A stretch of DNA of 64,000 bases from Petrosia ficiformis. Its lineage: Eukaryota; Porifera; Demospongiae; Haplosclerida; Petrosiidae. The first letter of the stretch is position 1; each line of letters opens with the position of its first letter. Below, in pieces: positions 10,901 to 22,900 of the stretch. Both the position numbers and the translations under genes were made by a program. The notes under the pieces are model-generated. The model saw only the letters and a list, made by a program, of their open reading frames with translations, was not told the DNA's origin and did not search any database. The stretch is from positions 2,878,501 through 2,942,500 of the forward strand of contig OX345643.1 of assembly GCA_947044365.1 (NCBI GenBank), read 5' to 3'.

Positions 10901-13900
10901 AACTTGCTTTGCTGGAAAGAGGAGTCGTTAAGACAGCCAGTGATGTAAAACTCTTGCTTCGTTAGATGCGGGAAGAGTCTGGAAGACTGCAAGAAGCCAC
11001 ATCTAGAGGCTTTCTCGCCCTTTTCTTGACCTTTTTGATAGCTTCTAGTATAGTGGAGACTGGAGAAAATATTAGTGAGTGCTTGTTCTTGCCACATCAG
11101 AGGTGTATAATACTGTATATACATGCCAAGTGTGGAAGTCCATGAGCGTCCAGATTTTGCGGTAGAGCGGAGTAGGACACACAAACAGAAATTTTTCCAA
11201 ACCGCAACCCTCCCGAGGGGGAGGGTCAACTATAATAATCATACCACATCAAGTATATAGTCAAGCAGTGAAATAACTGCTTGCTGTAGAATTTCATGTA
11301 TTGTGAAATATTACTAACCATATTCGGGCAGTTTATCTTTCACTAAAGTCCATGCAGTTTTAACACAATTCATTTTTTTACAGAACAGTCTCTTCTTGTG
11401 TTCTGTATGTGTGATAGAAAATCAGTCAGCCTAACTTTAAGACGACACACATATATTAACATACCTATCTTGAGTCCTCTCACAAAATCCCCTACAGTGA
11501 TCTGAGCAGCCTCTGTTTTGTCTAATCTCCTATGATATAGATCATAAAATTGTTGCTGGAGTTGTACAATACCAGGAATATATTGTGTGGCACGTAATAT
11601 AGGCTCCTGATAAAGAGATATATAAAATTATTTTTGAAAATTGAAAATGAAATAATTGTAATTTGAGTCTATACTTCTCACAAGGAAAAAAATTACTGTT
11701 TGCTGACATTTCAATTTGTTTTAAGACTTTTATGTATAATTTATATATATAATAATATATATATACTTTATACCTCTTTCAGGAATTCATTCAGAATAGG
11801 ATATTCCCATGTCCTCAGTGTTTGGGAGAGATGTTCTAATGTAATTCTTGATCTGTAGCTCCAAAGATGAGGTAGGATTGTATTTGGACTGACAGATACT
11901 CTCTCATATACCATGTAGAAAAGACGATCTCGATCTGAGTTAATATATGTGTGAATAATATCCTGATAAAAATGTCATATTAACCTTCTTTCTTGTCATT
12001 CAAAAGAAGCTGTGTTGCTTCATGTAATGATGTGTCCAATTGCTAGATGTTAGAGAAAACAAACATTCATTATAAAGTGTGTAAATCCTTTGATTTCTTC
12101 TTACCTTGAGTGTTGGTTGTATGTATGCATCATTAAAACATTTTTCCCACTTCTCTCTTGCTTCTTTTGCGAGAAGTGTTGAATATGTACCCATTCCACT
12201 TGCTAAGAAAATAAAACACAACACATAGTGTTTAGATATAATTATGAAGAAAAAATATCCCTATGATTGCTTCGCAGTATCCAAAATTCAGTATTCATGG
12301 CTGACTTTCTCATGTCTGAAGTGTTATAGTTATTGTTTTGATTATCTACTCTTCTTTACTTTTTAAAGAGCTTTGGTTATGTGCTACACCTATTAATTGA
12401 CCAAACTCCACGAACGACACAACTTCCCACATAACCCTTTGAGTTTTATAAGGTTGCAATTTTACAACTTCCTGGTCAGAAAGGAAGTACAACCTACTTA
12501 ATAGAATAGTGGATCCTGTACCACACCCCAAATTACTGTAGGGTATACCCATGTTGTGGCGGCATGTTGGCATTCTATTGTTCAAAAATCCCACACTTTG
12601 TTGGATGTGGTCAGACAGCACTAATCAAGTGTCCATCCTTTGATGTAACTTTGAAGTTAGTTTAGGGCACTTTAAAAAAAAAAGTAAAAGGTGTTAGAAT
12701 AGCATGTTGATGTATGTGTGATGTATACACTTGCTTTCTAGCTTGTAATAATTTCAAATAAGTCTGTGGTACAAAAGTGGAAGGGTTAACTATGTATACA
12801 ATGCATACTCACGCAAGTGACACAAGAATATATATATACATACATGTATGTATAAACATACATCAAACCCGTGGTAAGGTAATCATAGGGATGGCCCTAC
12901 CGGCCATAAAAATGCCATATTTATTTATCTTTTTTATTCACATTGAGCTGGATTCTTCAATACCACATCTCTGAGTACTAAGTGTAAGAGGAGGCATGCT
13001 TCATCCTTGCTTTTCCCTGTGGCACAACTCAAAAGATTTATATCATGTTCCAGATGTTGCCAGAAAAACATCGGCATTTCTCTTGGCCGAACCTGCGAGT
13101 TGATTAGGTCCAGTAGACCTTCAGTTGCAGTCTGGAACAAAACATTATTCATATAATTGTGAGCAAGCACATGCCTGTGCTGAATTAATGAATGGATGGA
13201 TGGATGGATGGATGGATGGATGGATAGATGGATGGATGGATGGATGAGTGGATGGATGGAAGGATGGATGGATTAATTGATAGAAGATAGAAACATAGAT
13301 CGATGAATGTTTGGATGAATATAACAAATAATTAACAACAGTACACGGTTTTGTCTTGATAGTTATACCCTGTACCTCATTATTACAAGAGGCCCAAATA
13401 AGTGAACAGTGCATTAAAGCTCTCAGTATAGCACAAGCTGCAGGAGAGAGAGTCCTTTCAGGTGTGGGGAGTGCCTCACGTTGGCCAGGTCCTCCTAAAC
13501 AATAACCTGTCTGAGTAGCATCATTCCTAAAAGATAGCAAAAAGACATACAAAGAATATTTCAGTTAACAAAGGATTCATTAAACAATACACTTCTATCT
13601 ACATTATATCACACCATTAGTTATATATTACTAAGCACTAATCCCATAATATATTATATCAACTCACGTTCTAGCTACACGGTTACTTGGATTTAATATA
13701 TGGTCCTTTCCTCCAATTGTTGAACCACACTGAGGACAGCTATACTCTTGCATCGGCTGTCCACACTATTGACATTAAAGAATTAGACAAAAGCTAACAT
13801 GAATGATATAACTCACTTCAGATACAAAGTATGGATGACCACGAGGACATTCTGTAAACAATGATGGGAAAAGAGCATAGTTATTAATCATATTATATAT

Positions 13901-16900
13901 GTTTAAACTACCATAAAATTGTCCTCCAGCTTGTCTAACTTCAGGCAGTGAGTCATCTGGCATAGTGGGTAAGTATGCTCTCTGAAATAAAGTATAATTA
14001 CTCCTGTTGTATAATACATTAACAATATATAGTAACTACCTTCAGATCACCTGGAGTGTTCAGTATTTTAACAAACGGTTGTAGAATTTGCAGAGCACTC
14101 TTACTATTGAAAACAATTGTAGCATGTACAATAACATCAGCCAGGATCCTGTTCTGAGGATTTTGTCTTGGGGTTGGCAACATGGGTTCCAGATTTTCAC
14201 AGTGTGTGTTTTGAATTAGAGACTGGGCAGCCCACATTAGCTGCATAAATAAGAATGGCAATAATAGGTTTTGTAATAAAACTTAATGTATGCTTGCCTG
14301 TCTGTTTAGAAACCCATGTTTCTTTGTGAATTTATCAATCTCAGCCTTAGCTTCATCCTAATGTAAACAAAATTAATTTATATGTATATGATCTAACAGT
14401 GTTTCATTCCTAAATATATCATTTTTCGTTAGCATAATTAATAGCATTCAATATATTCCTAATTCAACAATGAATTACTTCTTTTGACTTATAGTCGTTA
14501 GCTTACTTTCACCATCTTAACTTCATCTACATGAACATGACTCAGTGTGACGACTTGATACAATGCTAGCATGTAAGGGACTGCTTCTTTAGTAGTTAAT
14601 TTCTGTGTTGGAAATAAATGATTCTAACTTACTTCAGTATTATGATTATCATAACATACTCCTAATGTATTTTCTACTTCCATTCCATAAACAGCATCAG
14701 TTAGTTGTGTTCGAATATTTCCATATATAGGATTATAAATAACAAATGGATCACTGGTCTCTTGTTGTTCCTGAAAGACAAGATTAATAATTTATAATGT
14801 ATTTTGTGAATGCCCATAACAAACACATGCAGACACTCGACAGTAATTTTTTGTTTGAATATTTTGTATTTACTTTGAAAGTTTACCTCTTTAGATCTTC
14901 TCAAGTGAACAGGAACAACCCATTCCATAGAATGATCAGAGATCAAATTCATCAAAAAGGTCATCCCATATTGTCTTACTATATGTTTCACTAGAAATAT
15001 ACCTGGTCCTGCATCTTCAACATTGACAATCTCGTCTTCACAACAACCCTTTGCTGCTTGTAGAAACAGCTGTGCCTCATGAGTATAATATCCCTTCCTT
15101 TTACCCTCAAACTGACAGTGAAGAAGCTCTGCAACAACAAATTTAGCAAAACGCAACTTAGCTACTCCTTCTAGATATGCAAGATTAATATTCTCTGAGG
15201 GGTTAGGATGTATTCTAAGAGCTTCAACTCCTTCATTTAGTAAACGCTGAGCATGTGGAATCCTTTCTTGAAGGGAGGAACAACTGTATTGTTTATAAAT
15301 GGCATCCTGAAGTAATAAAATTAATCATAGAAATAAATAGAATTATATAAATATTAATTGTCTTTACCTCTAGACACTGTATACAAAGGAGACAAAGCTC
15401 CTGATCATCATCTATTATGTGTCTTGATTTTGAGATGTAATCATCTAAGTATCTCTTAACATCATCAGTACTAGCAGAAAAATGTAGTATACTAGTATAA
15501 TATATGGAATACTAACTACAATCATTGATAAGGATATCATTGTAGTTATAACTATATGCATGGGTTAATTGTATAAATGAGCTAAAGCAATCTTACTTGT
15601 GTTCCAATAGTAACTGTAGTAAGAATGATCTGATAACTGGTACCCTATCAGTCTTGATCTTATCAGAGTAACTGAACTCTTTGGTTTCATCTTTTTCAGT
15701 AAATACCAAAGTAAGTAATTCACATATGAGAGCTGGCTCAGGAGGTTTAGGCTGTCCAAAACAGAGAGAAGATACCACTTCCATAAAGAAAGATTTACAA
15801 TATTCACGAATCTTCTGCATCACTGGTCTGTATATATAGTATGAATAGAAACAGGAGTAGAAATATAATACACAGATACCTGTACTCCTTTTTCTTCTCT
15901 AGTTCTGCATCCATTACTCTTAATGTCTTTTGGACATAAATTATCGTGCTAGCTTTGGTGAAATCAGAACGCTTCTTCATGTACTGATATATGTAAGCAT
16001 GTCAACATAGCTGTATCATCTGTTACTCAACTTACCAGACTTAGTCTTCTTGCATACATTGCTAAATCTTCATATTTCATTACTAAATGTTCAACAAATA
16101 ACTCAATGACTCTTAAAGAATGCCATGTACATCTGAAATCAAAAGAAACAGTAAAATAACAAACACAAAATGCTAAACTAGAACTATAGAAAATTATAAC
16201 TCAGCCAAATATAACCCTCACCTGATTTCTTCAGCCATTTTATTACCCTGACTCAATGTTAGTATGGAGTCAATCGCATTCTGACATAACTGTATTTTAA
16301 TGAGTCTTGATGGTATGTGTTTCCTAACATCTTTATCAAGAGGCAAGGTGAGATGTTCTAATGCAACTTTAACAGCATAAAGTTGAAGTTCCATATGTTC
16401 ATTACTATATTGTTCTGTGTTTAAACAAAAACATAATAGGTCACTAGAGAACATAATAATTGGCAATCATTACTAAAACATAGTTTCCTATAATTTGAAT
16501 TATATATAATATCAACCATACTACTGCTACAATACAATACTTAAAGCGTTTCATACTCCATACCTATACCAGTTCCTAATTGAGTTAGGATTCCAGGTAA
16601 GTGAGAGGTAATTTGTCCAAACCCCATGATCTCTTTCTTGGAGTGTTGATAAGCAACATGGACAGCTACTAGTTGTGAGAGGAGAGATGGTCTTGTGCTA
16701 GTTAGATCTGGACCTGTTACAATGGTATGGAGGGCTCTTCCTATGATCTGCAATATAAAACATTTATTATTTCCATGTAGTTTTTATCTTTCTATCAACT
16801 ATAATTCATCTATCTTTCAATATAATTATAAAAATAATGTCTCTATCTAGTCATACCTCATATTCTTCTTTTATCATGTGATGAGGAACACGATGGACAC

Positions 16901-19900
16901 TCCTTAAGAAGTCTTGCAAGTATAACTGATATAACTCCTCCCAGTGACTAATATCAACTTCACGTAACACAACAGCTACAGGATCATCTTCCAGTAGTTC
17001 ACATAGTTGTTTGTGTACTTGTTGTTCGTGACCACCTTCATGAGAAGAAAAGAAAATTATTTCATGATCAGAATCATGTGTTAAAAGTTATACCTGTTAC
17101 AGGTTTTGCATTGTCCCAATTAGAATCAATAGCTTCCTTGATTAACCAGAAGAAAGGAAATTGGCAATGATAATTTTCTCTGTACTGTTGTCCCCCAGGA
17201 TGAATATCTTCACTCCTGCCCATTGCAATAGCATCATAACTGAACTGACAGAGCTTCTCATTAGTGAAAATCTGAAGCCACAAATGTTGTAGTGGAGTAC
17301 ACTCCCCTCTGAGAGAACACAAGAGAGATTGGATTACACATTACATTGTTCAGTAATTACAAATTGAAATACCTATTTCTGAGTAAATCCAAGTTTGAGT
17401 ACCGATCAACAAAGGACAGAATAGCAGAAAATATAGGTATTATAACTTCATCAAGTCTTCGTGATAATACATTCTGGAATGTTCCACCACTTTGAAGATT
17501 CCTGCCATTCAGAGCTTCATTCAACACCCATTGTCTGTCATTTATAACATCATCCCTTTCTTTTAATAAAATAGCTATCTGTTTCACTAAAGCTCCATAG
17601 AAAGTCCGATCATCTAGAAAATAGATCATATTGTAAACATTACAAAATGTCTGTAGTAATAGAAAAAAACATTACTAACCTAGAGGGAACTGAGGGTTTT
17701 GTGGTATGAGATCTAAGAGGACTCGTATACGATGTGCTGCCCATTCTTTCTTAGTGTTATCTTTCTCTGCAATTTTGGCTACTGCTGCTTGTATACAATG
17801 GTAGAGTCTATAACATTGATTGTGTTGTTTCACTGTTGGGTGTTGTGGTTCCACTTCCATTGGACTTATTCCATACAACTATAGTATTATGAGAAAATGA
17901 AAATTCAGCCAGCCTGACAAACAGGATTGATAGAAATCATCCTTACATACCTCTCTTTCATCTCTACTCCTCTCAAAATCTTCCTCCATTTTTTCATCAG
18001 GCATATCTTCAATCTGTTCACTCTCCATGAACTCCAGACCTATAACCTCCCCAGGTGGAAGGTCAGATTCAATGTGTTGCAAAGCTTCCTCTTCAATTCC
18101 TTTGTATTCATATTCATTTTCATCTAATTCTACATTTATTTCAATATCTTCAACCTCCAAACCACTGAATTCATTTCTCTGCTCCTCTACTTCTAATTCA
18201 TTTCCTGTTCTTGAAACAGGTTCCAATACTCTTCTTTTTGAAGTGAAGGGCATATTATAAAATAGTTCACTAATAGGTGCACTAAGAGCTTCATCAAGAG
18301 TGAGGGCTGCCTTTGCAGGAGCACGAATATCATCAATATGAGCTGATATCCAGGCACCACCTTGAAATCCAACAAATGAGGAGCTTTCTTTGTCTTTATC
18401 AACTCCTCTACGAGGGAGATGTATGATGAAGAGTACATGGGTTGTTCCTTGTCCTGGTCTTCTTTGTAAGTTTGCTTTTTCTCTTTCATCATCAACGCGA
18501 TAACGAGCACATGCTATCAGATCACCATAGAGGTGTCCAGAATCACATTGAATGATTAAAAGTTTATCTCTAGCTTCATGAGAAAAAGCTGGGCTGCAGA
18601 ATAGAATATATAATAATAATAATTATACTTATAGTCATATACGTGATCATTCCTACATGACAATCACATGATCTTCACCTGACTTTGTTGCTAAAGTCTA
18701 ATTCTGTATCAAATTCCTGTAACAGAAAACAGGACACTAAGTTTTCTTCAATTTCAATGCATTGATATAACTGTGTGAGCTCAACATTTGACAGGAGATG
18801 ACTATGTGTGGTTACCTAAACAATGGAAAGTGTAATAGATATATACACTGCAATACATAATATTCAACAGATAACCTTTATATACCTGTATCAGAAGACC
18901 ATCTGAAATTTCAGTATGAGTCTGTAAATGATGCTGTAGAAATTGGACAATTGATCCATGACACTGTTCAGAGAAATATATTTCTGACAATTTCTTTGCT
19001 TCTTCAGTTAAATTAGTACGCTGTAATCGAATCAAGGCATCTGGAGATGCCATCTGTAGCAAAATTTCACAACTACAATTAAATACAGCTGCTTTCCATT
19101 CCTCTGTTTCAATGAACAGTCGTTGTCTCTTCAGCTGTTTTGTTGCTTGGAAGATAACAGAAGCTGGTGTGTCATTCTGAAAACCTACAAAAGCATCTTG
19201 AGTTTTGAAGCTGTGAAACAGAAGAAAGTAATGCTGTAATTATATAGCTCTCTAGTCCTACAGTTATCTTTCTTAAATGTTTTTTATTATCCTTTAAAAT
19301 CCTACAGTTAATTGTCTTACCTTGCATTTGTATCTGTTACATTGCTAAACTGTTTGATCCATTCTTCAAGTCTTATCAGCACCTCTTTCTGCCAGTCCAG
19401 AAGGACAGTCTCTGTCAAAACAAAATGTTTTTCAAGCCGATTGATAAGAGGAGTTGGAAACTTCTCATAAACTGTTCCTTTTTCAGCTATCAGGATTAGC
19501 CTAACAGAATAATGAATTAATATAATAATCAGTGACAGATATTAAACCTCAGCCATATTGATAATATATGGAAAATATGTACATACTTGAAGTCATTATG
19601 AACACGACATTTTACTCTGTGTGTTTGTAGACCCAAGTCAACATAGCGAGTACCTCCTGAGACAATATAATATTGGTTTAACAGGTCATACAAACTCTCA
19701 TACAGGTTTTCTAAGTTAAGTAGGATAACAGTACGACCAGTTTCCATGCAGATCTTAATCTGGTTAATATTCCGGCAAACTTGTGTGTATTCACGATCTT
19801 TAGGGAATGAGCTACCAAACAAAATAAAAGGCTCCATTCTTCGTCTGCTGACAATCTCTCCTCCCATATCCTCTTCTAAAACATCAGATATTGGAACATT

Positions 19901-22900
19901 GGATGAGAGACCTACAACCTCATGAAGATAGTGTTTAAGGACCTGTAATGCTGCATAGTTCTCAGTTAAGAACAGGAGATAACGATTCTCTCTGCAAAAA
20001 AATGTAGAGTCCTCAAATAGCAAATTGTTATGTAATAATAAAGTATATAACATGATTGATCAAATCATAATGGTCTAATAACTAATAATTGATCACAAGT
20101 ACTTACCCATGCCATGTTATTTCTTTTGTACTTAAACTGGTTTTAATGAGTCCCAAAGGAGTACAGTCAGGAGTTAAGATTTCTCGTTCCTGCAAATGTA
20201 AAAGGTGATACATACATAAGCAGCACCATAAGCTATTTATATTTTCTTACCTCTGTTGATGCATTACTCAGGTCTGGTTGTGTATCAAGTTTACCCAAAT
20301 GAATCTTAAAAATTTCATAAGTGTTCAAACTGTCCAGTCCACCAAAGTTCCTTTTTATTGCATGTTCAAGCTGTGGTCCAGTTGGGGGACGGTTTGACTT
20401 CTCACACATCCAGTAAAGCATTTTAATGAGACTATAGTAATAAATGATAAACAAATTTGATTACATTGTTTCTCATCATCAATAACATCATGTAAGGTAA
20501 TTACTGATTTGGCGATGATAGCTTTACTGTGTTTCTATTTCACCTGTAAAAATCTCTCAAACCAAAAAATGCTCTGTCTTGCTCGTCACAAATGTTTTTA
20601 TAAGCAGCTGCTAGTGGTTTGAAATATGATTTCAATCTATCCTTCACAGGGTCATCTACACGATTAGAACATATTCCCCTGAAAAGAGCACAAAGAGAGA
20701 CTCTAGAATGGTAACAAGTTTTATAAAGTAATTGATATACCTAGCAGAGAGTTTTAGTTCATCCTCATCAGGATCCCCTCGTGTTACCATGACACCACGA
20801 TTCATCTTGGCTGGATCCAAAGCCCAGTTTGAAATACCAATGAAAGCAACACGTTGTTGCCGATCAATAACCTGTTATTGTAAAATTATACAGTACATAC
20901 ATGTGTATATTGCTAATAAATACAATGGACAATATATACCTGTTGTGAGTCATCACCTCCTTCTGTTCCATCTTCAAGAAGCGGATGAAGAGCTTTTAGA
21001 GGTAAATTAGGAGAGTCTTCTGCCAGTCCTACTTCATCAAGAACAACAACTGACACATAATTAGCTGTGTCCTGTTTCTTTTGGAAACTCTTGGCAGTGT
21101 TGAAGATTTCTATAACACTTTCTGGAGTTGAAAGCTGACTGCACTGGTATGAGAACATGTGGATCTGAAAGAGAGTACATGCATATCCATCAAGTGTCAT
21201 TGCTATTAATTATATTATGTGCATCAAAGATTGAGGTGAATCGAAATATTTTTAGCACCTCTTTAAACTCTTTCAGTAGTGGTTTTTCTGAAAATCTTCC
21301 CAACATAGAATCGCCAACAATAGATTTTGCAAGGGACTTTGAACTACCAGGTTTTCCAACAAGGAATAGTGGAATCCTGAGCTCAATACAAACAGCCATC
21401 ATGAATACATTCTCTCTCAGAGCTGCATTCCTTGCAATGTTAGGTCCAAGTTTCATATTTTCAAGAAGAACATCTTGACACCTGAAATATAAAACTTAAT
21501 GCATGGATTCAGAGAAAGAGAATCACTTAAAAGAATGTAGTATATAAAATCCTGAAAAGAGTGACAGACTAAGTATACATACCATCTCATTTCATCACAA
21601 AACTCTTCCCTTCCTTGAGGAAGTGCTAGTGGAGCTCTGAACTGGTACACAACAGCATCTTCATATTCTTCTCTGTCTTGTAGTCTGGCATGATAACATA
21701 CACTGAGTGAGAGGATTAATGCTCTAGTAATTGCATCAGTAGCTTGTTTCCCCTGATGAAAGAAACAAAACAGGGGAGATTGAATCCCATCCTAAAAATC
21801 TTAATTGTTAAACATACCTCTCCTTGTGCTTTTTCAGCAACTAGATCTTCAAACGTACCTGCTTTCTCACAGAAGTATCGAAAGACAATCATGGCTCTCT
21901 CTACATCTCTCAAACTCACAAAACTGCATTCATCCTACAAAAGAAAACACTGGTATATGCAATGTAGCAATAGTATATTCAGTAACTGACTTTTCTATTC
22001 CTCATGTAGCTTTGATTCCAAGCTAAGACATGAGTAACAGCTTCTATGACATTTGTTCTTCCAGTAACATCAGCTATAGCACTGCACCTTCCTTTAACAA
22101 TCTGTCTTGTATAATCCCTCTCTGTAGCATTATTCAACTGCCCAAAATCATACACTAGAGGTCTCATACTTGGAGGTAAATCAAGTACCCTGTATACTAG
22201 CTGGCGAAGAGGTATTTTACCTATTATAAGAGAGAGACATAAATATAATTATTAAGTAATAAAGTTGATTATGAATGTAGTAGTATTATCATAGTTAGTA
22301 CAGAATACATTCCAATCTGAAAGCTACCTAATTTTTGTTGTGTTTCAGTTGCTTTTACATAGAAACCCAGACCAGCTGATTCCAGTTTCTCAATCATTTC
22401 TTCTGTGTGTCTATAGTGTACATATACAAGTATATAGATCATTCCATATACATATAATACAAACAGTAGCTTACTTCTTGTATGGATTGCATGCTGCAAT
22501 GAATTTAACATTTTTAGCAACTGGACGACCATTGACACGACGATCACACATGACCTCTTTAATAAGACCAATAGATTCTGTAGTATTAGCTTCATCAAAA
22601 AACAGAACAGTGTCTATATTATGTGTGTTCCTATTTTCAACTGAGATGTTTTCAGCATCCTTCACTTTTTTAATAATGTCTTCTTCTGTGGTACCTCCAT
22701 GGACCTGATAAACACAGCATCTCTTATAATTATAAACAAAAACATAAATTGTTTTTATGGAGCATTAAACAGTTTGATATTGCACTCAAGCAATGAAGGT
22801 CTACATTAGATTAATGTACTCGCTTCACTCATGTATTATCCAACCTTGACCTTTATTGATAGTACATGAAAATGATAGGGGCTCAATGTTGTCACGTGAT

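Larger units (their letters stand above)
7952..12215 (-). other. RNF213: Gene B: C-terminal domain
   Basis: Exons carry [12 protein letters not shown] (human STKEMRNNWEKEI), [93 protein letters not shown] and finally [18 protein letters not shown] before the stop. These follow the human C-terminal domain in order. Two longer introns (8940-9555, 10301-11310) contain repeats. Confidence 0.9.
12950..18590 (-). other. RNF213: Gene B: E3 module (hinge, E3-back, E3-shell/core)
   Basis: The exon near 17960-18590 contains [19 protein letters not shown] (human YVGFHGGLWQSVHIDD) and an acidic linker. The exon at 17370-17600 has [20 protein letters not shown] and [12 protein letters not shown]. The exon near 16860-17030 has [13 protein letters not shown]. 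The exon near 15593-15830 has [14 protein letters not shown] and [16 protein letters not shown] (human PVIRSVILKLLLKY). The exon at about 14890-15310 has [16 protein letters not shown]. Every neighbour of the vertebrate RING is thus present, but the RING itself is not. Gene C has the same exons. Confidence 0.85.
7060..19660. repeat. Segmental tandem duplication, left copy (partner 51200-64000)
   Basis: Exons, introns and intronic repeats occur in the same order and orientation in both copies. The partner lies 44.04 to 44.21 kb to the right; the offset steps reflect indels (for example near 9270, 13200 and 15550). The duplicated unit includes the whole gene plus spacer, as the N-terminus at 1-1048 and the spacer matches show. 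Confidence 0.95.

Noticed and set aside
10750..11229. 159-codon minus-strand frame inside an intron, conserved in the second copy at 54880-55359
   Set aside because: Conservation is explained by near-identity of the whole intron. The frame spans a repeat with an internal duplication, has no domain, and flanking exons join colinearly without it.
12346..12621. 91-codon minus-strand frame, also at 56472-56747
   Set aside because: It lies in an intron between two family-matching exons and has no similarity to RNF213. It is identical only because the introns are.
18193..18510. 105-codon minus-strand frame
   Set aside because: It is the wrong frame over a true exon. The correct frame reads [15 protein letters not shown] and matches RNF213.
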